Shown in pieces: positions 1 through 5,860 of a DNA stretch of 53,607 nucleotides; the first letter of the stretch is position 1; each line of letters starts with the position of its first letter. Below the pieces are notes generated by a model. It made no database searches. It saw only the letters and a list, made by a program, of their open reading frames with translations, and had not been told where the DNA came from. Both the position numbers and the translations under genes were made by a program. Origin of the DNA: Chloroflexota bacterium (GTDB taxonomy: Bacteria > Chloroflexota > Anaerolineae > UBA4142). The DNA is taken from assembly GCA_016219275.1 (NCBI GenBank), contig JACRBM010000075.1:1-53607 (forward strand), given 5' to 3'.

Positions 1-35
1 GCCCCCACTCCGCTTCGCTACGGGGCTATAGTACG

Positions 36-128
36 CGGGCGAATTTCGCGTCCACGTAGGCAATTGTCCCGAATGCAATGAGGGATGGACGCCCGGCGGA
101 ACGCCCACCAAAGGCGATTTCAATCGCC
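36..128. repeat. Intergenic short hairpins at window start
   Basis: No open gene is convincing in bases 1-165. The stretch holds a short palindrome with arms GGCGATT and AATCGCC at 113-128 and a GCGGGCGAATTTCGCG segment near 36-51. These look like members of a dispersed intergenic palindrome family. No promoter or RNA gene is evident here. Confidence 0.35.
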
Positions 129-165
129 CCTGTCGGTCGCCATGCTACACTATCCTAAACCGCGT

Positions 166-1026
166 TCACGTGTTTTCTGCTAGCATCAACACGACGCCAT
201 TCTGCGATGGATCGCGTACGAGTGAACCCGCGTGCGTTGCTTCTATCGCAATGCCAGCATGTTCCACGCGCCCCAGCACCGTGTCCAGTTCCGCGCGATT
301 CGGCAGACGCACGATAAAATCGCGCAAGCCGATTGTGTCCGGCGGTGGCGGCGGCGCGCCCGCGCTCTCCCAGGTATTCATGCCGATGTGGTGATGATAC
401 CCGCCCGCGGAGACGAACGCGGCGGACGGTCCATAGTCCGCCACGAAATCGAAACCGAGCACGTCGCAGTAAAATTTTTTCGATTCCGCGATTTGGGCAA
501 CCTTGAGGTGCATGTGTCCCAGTTGCGTGCCGCGTTCCATGCCTTGCCAGCCCGCGCCATTGCCCTGCACTTCGCCGAGCAAGCCGCGCACGTCGAGCGG
601 ATCGGTCGCCATGGTGAGTTTGCCGTGCGCGTCGTACCACTCGTTGCGCGGACGGTCGCGATAGACCTCGATGCCGTTGCCGTCCGGGTCGGCGAGGTAA
701 ATCGCCTCGCTGACCAGGTGATCGGCAAAGCCGCCGAGCGGCGTTTTCGTCTCGATAAAATTCTTGAGCGATTGCGCGAGCGCGTGACGCGACGGCACGC
801 GAATCGCGAAATGATACAAGCCGGTCGCGGGCGCGGGGAGTTGCGCGTTCGTCGCTTGCTCGAGCACGACGATGTCGTCCGCGCCCGCGCCAAGGTACGC
901 GGTATTGCCCGCGCGTTCGCGCAATTGCAAGCCGAGCGCGTTCTGATAAAAGATGAGCGACTCGTCAACGTTGCTCACCGCCACACGCACGTATCCGAGT
1001 GTGGTATCGGGATGGATCGAACTCAT
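166..1026 (-). CDS. VOC-family extradiol dioxygenase / glyoxalase-like protein (CatE type)
   Basis: A 286-residue protein made of two vicinal-oxygen-chelate modules, roughly residues 10-125 and 165-280. This is the layout of the CatE-type catechol 2,3-dioxygenases of Bacillus and of two-module glyoxalase-like proteins. Candidate metal ligands are the His in YHFAIRVP (about residue 72), the Glu in DPDGNGIEVY of the first module, and the His pair in LGHMHLKV that opens the second. The second module ends NGVVLML where the first has NGIEVY, so only one complete metal site is expected. The ATG at 1026 is chosen over an upstream start because AGGAGA lies 7 bases before it. The aromatic substrate is inferred from the family; no other ring-degradation genes are nearby, so the true substrate is open. 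It stands alone, downstream of a YceI-like gene that has its own terminator. Confidence 0.85.
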   Translation of the reverse strand: MSSIHPDTTLGYVRVAVSNVDESLIFYQNALGLQLRERAGNTAYLGAGADDIVVLEQATNAQLPAPATGLYHFAIRVPSRHALAQSLKNFIETKTPLGGFADHLVSEAIYLADPDGNGIEVYRDRPRNEWYDAHGKLTMATDPLDVRGLLGEVQGNGAGWQGMERGTQLGHMHLKVAQIAESKKFYCDVLGFDFVADYGPSAAFVSAGGYHHHIGMNTWESAGAPPPPPDTIGLRDFIVRLPNRAELDTVLGRVEHAGIAIEATHAGSLVRDPSQNGVVLMLAENT

Positions 1027-1044
1027 GGTCTTTCTCCTAAAAAA

Positions 1045-1078
1045 GTAGGGCAAGCGGCAAGTTGGAAACTTGCCCTAC
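1045..1078. repeat. Perfect 10-bp inverted repeat
   Basis: Arms GTAGGGCAAG and CTTGCCCTAC are separated by 14 bases, just upstream of the dioxygenase start. It could be an operator or a member of the intergenic palindrome families seen across this window. No T-run follows it on the minus strand. Confidence 0.5.
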
Positions 1079-1090
1079 AAAAACGAAACA

Positions 1091-1121
1091 CCCTGCTCAC
1101 GTATTTACGAAGCGAGCAGGG
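1091..1121 (-). terminator. Intrinsic terminator of the YceI-like gene
   Basis: On the minus strand, stem CCCTGCTC/GAGCAGGG closes a 15-base loop and is followed by a T-rich stretch (TGTTTCGTTTTTG). It lies 28 bases beyond the YceI-like stop codon. Confidence 0.65.
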
Positions 1122-1148
1122 CGCTAGTTTCATTCATCAACGAATTTC

Positions 1149-1709
1149 TTATGCGGCGACCGGTTGTCTCTCCACCGGCGCAGTTTCGGGAACCTTGGTG
1201 AATTCAACTTCGATGTCAATCTTGACCTCGTCGCCGACGAGCCAGCCGCCGGTTTCGAGCGCCGCGTTCCAGTTTAGTCCCCAATCCTTGCGATTGAGTT
1301 TGGCGCTCGCCGTAAAGCCCGCGTTGATCGTGCCCCACGGACTCTTGGATTGCCCGGCGTACTCGACGTTCAACACGACCGGCTTGGTGATGCCCTTGAT
1401 CGTCAGATCGCCGTATAGTTTGCCGTTGGCGTCATCTGATTTTTGAGTGCGCGTGCTCTTGAAAGTGATCGTCGGGAAATTCTCGACGTCCAAAAAGTCT
1501 GGCGATTTCAGATGACCATCGCGTTGTTCGTTCTTGGTGTTGACGCTTGCCGCATCAATGGCGACCTCTATTTGCGAACGTTCGGGATGATTGTCGTCAA
1601 TTTGCGCGTTCACGGTAAACTTTTCAAAACGCCCGCGCACGTTCGAAATCATCATGTGGCGAACGGTCGCCTCGATTTGCGAATGTGCGTAATCTACTTG
1701 CCAACCCAT
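1149..1709 (-). CDS. YceI-like domain protein
   Basis: A 186-residue protein that is one YceI domain, a lipocalin-like antiparallel beta-barrel whose relatives bind polyisoprenoids or other amphiphiles. Visible hallmarks are the N-terminal W-x-V-D-x-x-H-S-x-I-E pattern, the N-V-R-G-x-F segment near residue 23, F-P-T-I-T-F-K-S near residue 80, and the TIKGITKPVVLNVEY strand. Family members are often periplasmic, but this copy has no signal peptide, so a cytosolic location is inferred. The ATG is followed directly by the domain, and a GGAGG-like site sits just upstream. It is monocistronic, between a palindromic repeat upstream and its own terminator downstream. The ligand cannot be named from the sequence. 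Confidence 0.88.
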   Translation of the reverse strand: MGWQVDYAHSQIEATVRHMMISNVRGRFEKFTVNAQIDDNHPERSQIEVAIDAASVNTKNEQRDGHLKSPDFLDVENFPTITFKSTRTQKSDDANGKLYGDLTIKGITKPVVLNVEYAGQSKSPWGTINAGFTASAKLNRKDWGLNWNAALETGGWLVGDEVKIDIEVEFTKVPETAPVERQPVAA

Positions 1710-1734
1710 TGTAATCCTCCTGTTTTCTCTTCAC

Positions 1735-1807
1735 TGTCATTTCGAGCGGAGCGAGAAATCCCCTGGTTGCACGGGGATTTCTCGTCGCTTCGCTCCTCGA
1801 AATGACA
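1735..1807. repeat. TGTCATTTCGA/GAAATGACA palindrome, copy 1
   Basis: Imperfect inverted repeat with ends TGTCATTTCGA and TCGAAATGACA and inner arms containing GAGAAATC and GATTTCTC. It belongs to the roughly 82-bp family found at eight full sites and one half site in this window. It lies upstream of the YceI-like gene. Confidence 0.85.
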
Positions 1808-1924
1808 AATGGTGGGTAAGGTGAATTCTTAATTCTGAAGAGATGATACAATGGGGTTGTCCCGTTCACCGTCCTTTGCCGCGTCCTTTTGCAAACGAGT
1901 TTGTTAAGCGTTTGTAAATAGAAA

Positions 1925-1959
1925 AATCCAGGTTTCCCCGAAGGGGAGAAACCTGGATT
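1925..1959 (-). terminator. Intrinsic terminator downstream of elp3
   Basis: Stem AATCCAGGTTT/AAACCTGGATT extended by CCCC/GGGG, followed on the minus strand by TTTTTCTATTT. It lies 11 bases past the Elp3 stop codon. Similar stems recur at 20017-20047 and 21451-21486. Confidence 0.75.
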
Positions 1960-1970
1960 CTGGTTGTGGC

Positions 1971-3611
1971 TTACAACGATTTCGCCATGTACAATTCGCC
2001 GAGTTCAAACCCGTGCTTGCGATAGTACTCGCGCGTGCCGATGGCGGAAATCACCGCGAGCCGTTTGAATCCGGCATCACGCGCAATTTGTTCGGCGTGT
2101 TCGATCAGGCGCGCGCCCAGCCCGGTGTGTTGCGCCGCGCCCGCGCGTTCCACGCCGATTTCGAGCGCGGGTCCGTACACGTGTGCCTCGCGAATAATCG
2201 CGCAGTCGCGTAGTTCGTCGAGAATCTCATCGCGCGCGGCGTGGGGTGACGGTAGCGAGAGCCGCAAGAAACCGGCGAGCTTGTCGCGCGCAGAGACGTA
2301 ACTCGAAAAATATTCGCGCGTCGTGTCTGTGTCGTACGTGAGTGTGTCGAGCCGCAATTCGTCCGGCGAAATTTTCTCGTGGCGCACTTCACGGCAACGA
2401 ATGCACTCGCAATGCAAGCCGCGTTCTTTCAGTGCGCGTTGCGCGGCGAGACGCAGATCGGAACGTTTGCTTCCCGCCGCGATGTAACTCGCCGGAATAT
2501 CGCGAATTACGCGATTCAAGCGACAATAGCGCGGGACGATGCGTTTGCAATCCACGAGCAATTCCGTCAATTCGTCGTCGGTGTACGGACGATACTCACC
2601 GCGTTCCCAAATCGGATACAGTTCCGTCCCCTCGATCAAACTACACGGATAAATTTTCAACTCGTCGGGGCGATATGCCGGATCGTTCCACAATCGCGCA
2701 AAATCGGCGCGGTCGGATTCGGGCGTCGCGCCGAGCAGGTTCGGCATCCAATGCAAATGGAGTTTGAACCCGGCGAGACGCAGTAAACGGATCGCGCGTT
2801 TTTGTTCGGTCGTCGTTTCGCCGCGTTGGTTTAGCGCGAGGATGTTGTCATCGAGCGATTGAATGCCGAGTTGCACCTTGGTCGCGCCGAGCCAGCGCAA
2901 TCGCCGCACCTCGTCAAGTGTGATATAATCGGGTCGCGTTTCGAGCACGAGTCCCACGGCGCGATGCTCTGCGTTTTCGTTGCGCCGCTGTGCCTCTTCG
3001 AGAGTTGCGGATTCGACGCCATTCAACGCGTCGAACAATCGGCGCACGAATTTTTCTTGGTAGTGAGGCGGGTACGCCGACCACGTGCCGCCGAGCACGA
3101 GCAGTTCGATCTTGTCGGTCGCGTGTCCGTTCGTCTCGAACGATTCAAGACGCGATGTAACTTGGGTGAACGGATCGAATTTGTTTTGCGCCGCGCGTTG
3201 CACGCCCGGTTCGAGCGGCAAATAACTTTTTGGGAACCCTTTCACGTCGGGGCAAAAAATACATTTACCCGGACAAGGATACGCGGCGGTCAACACGGTG
3301 AGCGGCGCGACGCCCGACGATGTGCGAATCGGTTTGAGGCGCAGACGATTCAGGACGTGTTGATCGAACTCGATGATGCCGCGCGTGGTCATTTCGCGGT
3401 ACGCGGTGATGATCTTGTCCTGGGTCACAGTCGTCGCGCCGTCGTGGATGAGGCGAATGATGAGCGCGTTCAACTGCGCGGGCGACAAGGCGCGCGCGCG
3501 TTGCACCGTGTCGAACAGTGTGGCAAGTGCGTGCTGGTGCTTGTCTATATCGAGCGGCGTGAGATGTTTCGCGCGCCACTTGGCAAGGCGAGTTCTATTT
3601 TCGTCCAACAT
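1971..3611 (-). CDS. elp3: Elp3-family tRNA U34 carboxymethyl-modification enzyme (radical SAM + GNAT)
   Basis: Full-length Elp3 homologue of 546 residues. In eukaryotes, archaea and some bacteria Elp3 uses SAM and acetyl-CoA to make cm5U at wobble uridine 34 of tRNA. The radical-SAM cluster motif is C113-x3-C117-x2-C120 (PCPGKCIFCPD), followed by the L-x-L-G-G-T-W segment near residue 172, ETRPDYI near 224 and KVQLGIQS near 245. A second cysteine group C-x-C-x2-C sits near residues 401-406. The C-terminal GNAT domain, from about residue 450, has the acetyl-CoA loop HTGLGARL. The ATG at 3611 is chosen; a TTG 18 bases upstream is equally in frame, and neither has a good ribosome site. It is divergent from a Trm9-like methyltransferase whose expected substrate is the Elp3 product, separated by a short palindrome-filled spacer. 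Confidence 0.92.
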   Translation of the reverse strand: MLDENRTRLAKWRAKHLTPLDIDKHQHALATLFDTVQRARALSPAQLNALIIRLIHDGATTVTQDKIITAYREMTTRGIIEFDQHVLNRLRLKPIRTSSGVAPLTVLTAAYPCPGKCIFCPDVKGFPKSYLPLEPGVQRAAQNKFDPFTQVTSRLESFETNGHATDKIELLVLGGTWSAYPPHYQEKFVRRLFDALNGVESATLEEAQRRNENAEHRAVGLVLETRPDYITLDEVRRLRWLGATKVQLGIQSLDDNILALNQRGETTTEQKRAIRLLRLAGFKLHLHWMPNLLGATPESDRADFARLWNDPAYRPDELKIYPCSLIEGTELYPIWERGEYRPYTDDELTELLVDCKRIVPRYCRLNRVIRDIPASYIAAGSKRSDLRLAAQRALKERGLHCECIRCREVRHEKISPDELRLDTLTYDTDTTREYFSSYVSARDKLAGFLRLSLPSPHAARDEILDELRDCAIIREAHVYGPALEIGVERAGAAQHTGLGARLIEHAEQIARDAGFKRLAVISAIGTREYYRKHGFELGELYMAKSL

Positions 3612-3621
3612 TTTTTCAAAA

Positions 3622-3672
3622 GACCGCAAACGGCTGACGGCAGACTGCCGTCGGTGATCGGCGGTCGGCGGT
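3622..3672. repeat. Word-repeat palindrome between elp3 and the Trm9-like gene
   Basis: Repeats of the words GGCGGTC, CGGCAG and CTGCCGTC and their complements fill the divergent spacer between the two start codons. The same architecture, built from different words, occurs at many other gene boundaries here. It leaves little room for two ordinary promoters. Confidence 0.6.
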
Positions 3673-3676
3673 CATT

Positions 3677-4396
3677 GTGGATTCACGACTGGTAAATCAA
3701 CTACTCGACATCAATCGCAAATTCTATTCCGAATTCGCGCACGCGTTTTCCGAAACGCGTTCGAGCGGACAATCGCGATTGGAGCGAATTGTAGCGTACA
3801 TCGGCGATGGTGTAAAGGCGCTGGATGTTGGCTGTGGCAACGGTCGGCTCGCGGAACGCTTGGAGCGCGAATCACGCCGCGTGCAGTACGTCGGCGTAGA
3901 CGCGTCGCCGGAGTTGATCGCGATTGCGTCCGCGCATCAAGCGCGCTGGCATCACGTCGCCGCCGAGTTTCGCGTCGCCGACATTGCCGCGCCGGGCTGG
4001 GGCGCGCCGTTCGCGCGCGCGTCATTCGATCTTGCGATTGCGCTCGCCGTGTTGCATCACGTTCCCAGTTTCGAGTTGCGCGTCGCGGTTCTGCGCGAGA
4101 TTCACGCGTTGCTCAAATCCGGCGCGCGTGTGATTCTGACGAATTGGCATTTCGAGCGCAACGAACGATTGCGAAAAAAAATCGTCGCATGGCAGATGAT
4201 CGGCGTAGATGAACACGAACTCGAAGAAGGCGACGCATTGATGACATGGGAGCGCGGCGGCAAAGGATTTCGCTATTGTCATCTCGTGACGCAAAGCGAA
4301 ATGAAAAAACTTGCGGCGCAAAGCGATTTTCAAATCGTCGAACAATTTTATGCGGACGCGGACTTGAATTTATACAGTATTCTTGTGAAAACCTAA
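3677..4396 (+). CDS. Trm9-like class I SAM-dependent methyltransferase (probable tRNA cm5U34 methyl esterase-forming enzyme)
   Basis: A 239-residue class I methyltransferase. Motif I, ALDVGCGNGRLAE, is at residues 48-60, the acidic residue after strand 2 is in VGVDAS near 74, and the post-IV segment LAVLHHVP is at 123-130. What sets it apart is likeness to eukaryotic Trm9/ALKBH8 at both ends: an N-terminal Y/F-x-x-F-A-x-x-F-S-x-T-R pattern (residues 17-28) and a C-terminal R-Y-x-H-L-x-x-x-x-E-M segment (199-209). Trm9 esterifies the carboxymethyl group that Elp3 puts on U34, giving mcm5U. Its divergent neighbour here is Elp3, which strongly supports that substrate. The start is GTG. A partner such as Trm112 is not visible in the window. 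The role is inference from motif and context; a small-molecule methyltransferase is the alternative. Confidence 0.75.
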   Translation: MDSRLVNQLLDINRKFYSEFAHAFSETRSSGQSRLERIVAYIGDGVKALDVGCGNGRLAERLERESRRVQYVGVDASPELIAIASAHQARWHHVAAEFRVADIAAPGWGAPFARASFDLAIALAVLHHVPSFELRVAVLREIHALLKSGARVILTNWHFERNERLRKKIVAWQMIGVDEHELEEGDALMTWERGGKGFRYCHLVTQSEMKKLAAQSDFQIVEQFYADADLNLYSILVKT

Positions 4397-4417
4397 CGTC
4401 AAAAATTTTATTTGTTG

Positions 4418-4446
4418 TTTACATTGTTCTCATCTGTGGCTAATCT
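4418..4446 (+). promoter_or_regulatory. Probable sigma-70 promoter of the ncRNA candidate
   Basis: TTTACA at 4418-4423, a 17-base spacer, and TAATCT at 4441-4446. It lies 22 bases after the methyltransferase stop and would start transcription near 4453. Confidence 0.5.
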
Positions 4447-4452
4447 GCCGGA

Positions 4453-4645
4453 GCGATACTGTTCGCAGAGATGGGGATGCTGAAGCGGAGCAAGCGGTGA
4501 ATTTCCTAGCCAGTGCCGTGAACCAACGCCGGGGCGTTCCCTGCTGGGAGGGTGCAAGCCCTGTCTCCATCTCAATCTAAATTGTGTTCTCCTCCTAATA
4601 CAAGCCGTTTGCGAAAGGGCATCGCAAACGGTTTGTGTTTTTTTC
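4453..4645 (+). ncRNA. Candidate structured small RNA, unknown class
   Basis: No reading frame explains this conserved-looking 190-base stretch. A closing stem pairs GAGATGG (4468-4474) with CCATCTC (4567-4573). Inside it are a perfect hairpin AACGCC-GG-GGCGTT (4525-4538) and a CCC...GGG/GGG...CCC-rich segment near 4540-4562. A promoter precedes it, a strong intrinsic terminator ends it, and the next gene has its own promoter after that, so the stretch looks like a free-standing RNA and not a leader. Its size fits 6S RNA, but I cannot recognise the 6S bubble sequence; the SRP-RNA GGAAG/AGCA signature is absent, and it does not match a riboswitch consensus I know. Treat the class as unknown. 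Confidence 0.5.
4602..4643 (+). terminator. Strong intrinsic terminator of the ncRNA candidate
   Basis: Stem AAGCCGTTTGCGA (4602-4614) pairs with TCGCAAACGGTTT (4622-4634) around a 7-base loop, followed by TGTTTTTTT. Confidence 0.85.
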
Positions 4646-4648
4646 GCG

Positions 4649-4677
4649 TTGACGTTGCGTGTGTTGCGCGTTATAAT
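4649..4677 (+). promoter_or_regulatory. Sigma-70 promoter of the peptide-recycling cluster
   Basis: TTGACG at 4649-4654, an exact 17-base spacer, and TATAAT at 4672-4677. It is 30 bases upstream of the M19 dipeptidase start and directly after a terminator, so it should drive the dipeptidase and possibly the next two genes. Confidence 0.8.
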
Positions 4678-4707
4678 CGCATTCACCTTTTGCACAAGGA
4701 GAATTTA

Positions 4708-5772
4708 ATGCCGAACCAATTGCCGATCATTGTGGATGCGCATCAAGATATTGCGTGGAACAAGCTCGCGCTCAATCGCGATTTTCTCGATAGCGTGGCG
4801 ACCAAGCGCGCGAACGAAGGCGCGAATCCAGCGCATGGCGAAGGCAGCGCGATGCTGGGTTTGCCGGAATTACTCGCCGGCAATGTGCGCGTCGCGTTCG
4901 CGACGTTGTACGTGTCCAAGGCGCGTCCGAATCAGACCGGTCTGGGGAAACGATACCACACCGAGCAAGAGGCGCACGATCAAGCGCTGGAACAACTCGC
5001 GTACTATGCGATGCTCGCGATGGACTCGCGTATTTCGATCATCACGACGCGTGTAGATTTGGAACGTGTCATCAATTCACCTGAGCCGCGCGTCGGTTTG
5101 GTGATTTTGATGGAAGGCGCAGACCCGATTATCGCGCCCGATCAAGTGGGCGAGTGGTTCGACGCGGGCGTGCGGATTGTCGGTCCGGCGTGGAGTCAAA
5201 CGCGGTACTCGGGTGGCACACGCGCACCCGGTCCGCTCACCGACCTGGGTCGCGCGTTGATGCCGAATCTCGAACGCGCGGGCATGTTGCTCGATGCCTC
5301 GCACATGGCGGAACAGAGTTTCTGGGACGCACTCGAACTGTATCACGGCACCGTCATCGCAAGCCATTCGAATTGCCGTGTGTTTGTGGACACGGATGTG
5401 GATCGCCAATTGAGTGACGACATGATCCGCGCGATCATCGCGCGCGATGGTGTGATCGGCGCGGTGTTCTACGGCGCATTCATCAAAGCGGGCTGGGACA
5501 AGTCGGCAAAGAAGGAAATGCTGACGCTCGCCGACGTGGTACGGCACACGCAACGCATTTGCGATTTTGCCGGCGACGCGATGCACGTCGGCATCGGCAC
5601 CGATTTCGATGGCGGCTTTGGCATGGAATCTACTCCGCTCGGAATTGACACGGTGGCGGATTTGCAAAAAATGGGCGATGCGCTCTCCGCTGTGTCGTTC
5701 AGTGACACGGACATCGCGAACATCCTCGGCGGCAACTGGATTCGCGTGTTACGGCGCGTGTTGCCGGCGTGA
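4708..5772 (+). CDS. Membrane dipeptidase, peptidase family M19
   Basis: A 354-residue zinc dipeptidase of the renal-dipeptidase family, which cleaves dipeptides and often accepts a D-residue at the second position. Metal-site motifs are D-A-H-Q-D at residues 10-14, the Glu of MEGADP near 135, the His of SHSN near 219, and DFDGG near 297. It has no signal peptide, so it is probably cytosolic. The ATG at 4708 follows AAGGAG by 6 bases; the longer frame upstream runs through the terminator and promoter and is not coding. It is first in a run with a YkfC-like peptidase fusion and a dipeptide epimerase, which suggests it handles cell-wall dipeptides such as Ala-Glu. Confidence 0.9.
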   Translation: MPNQLPIIVDAHQDIAWNKLALNRDFLDSVATKRANEGANPAHGEGSAMLGLPELLAGNVRVAFATLYVSKARPNQTGLGKRYHTEQEAHDQALEQLAYYAMLAMDSRISIITTRVDLERVINSPEPRVGLVILMEGADPIIAPDQVGEWFDAGVRIVGPAWSQTRYSGGTRAPGPLTDLGRALMPNLERAGMLLDASHMAEQSFWDALELYHGTVIASHSNCRVFVDTDVDRQLSDDMIRAIIARDGVIGAVFYGAFIKAGWDKSAKKEMLTLADVVRHTQRICDFAGDAMHVGIGTDFDGGFGMESTPLGIDTVADLQKMGDALSAVSFSDTDIANILGGNWIRVLRRVLPA

Positions 5773-5851
5773 ATGGCGAATGGCGGATAGCGAATAGCGA
5801 ATAGCGAATAGCAATCTGCTATTTGCCATCCGCCAATTGCCATCCGCTACA
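5773..5851. repeat. Word-repeat palindrome (GCGAATA type)
   Basis: Several tandem copies of GAATGGCG/GCGAATA are followed by their complements (CTATTTGCCATCCGCC), giving a long imperfect hairpin. It starts at the dipeptidase stop codon and ends at the ribosome site of the next gene. Confidence 0.7.
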
Positions 5852-5860
5852 GGAGACATC

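Noticed and set aside
232-1446. 404-codon plus-strand frame over the dioxygenase
   Set aside because: Antisense to a well-supported dioxygenase gene, and compositionally odd (Arg/Ala/Val-rich); a shadow frame.
4453-4645. SRP RNA, tmRNA or selenocysteine tRNA
   Set aside because: The SRP GGAAG/AGCA signature and the tmRNA tag frame are absent; the 106-base closed structure has no tRNA T-loop (TTCRA) or UCA anticodon, so it was left as an unknown RNA.
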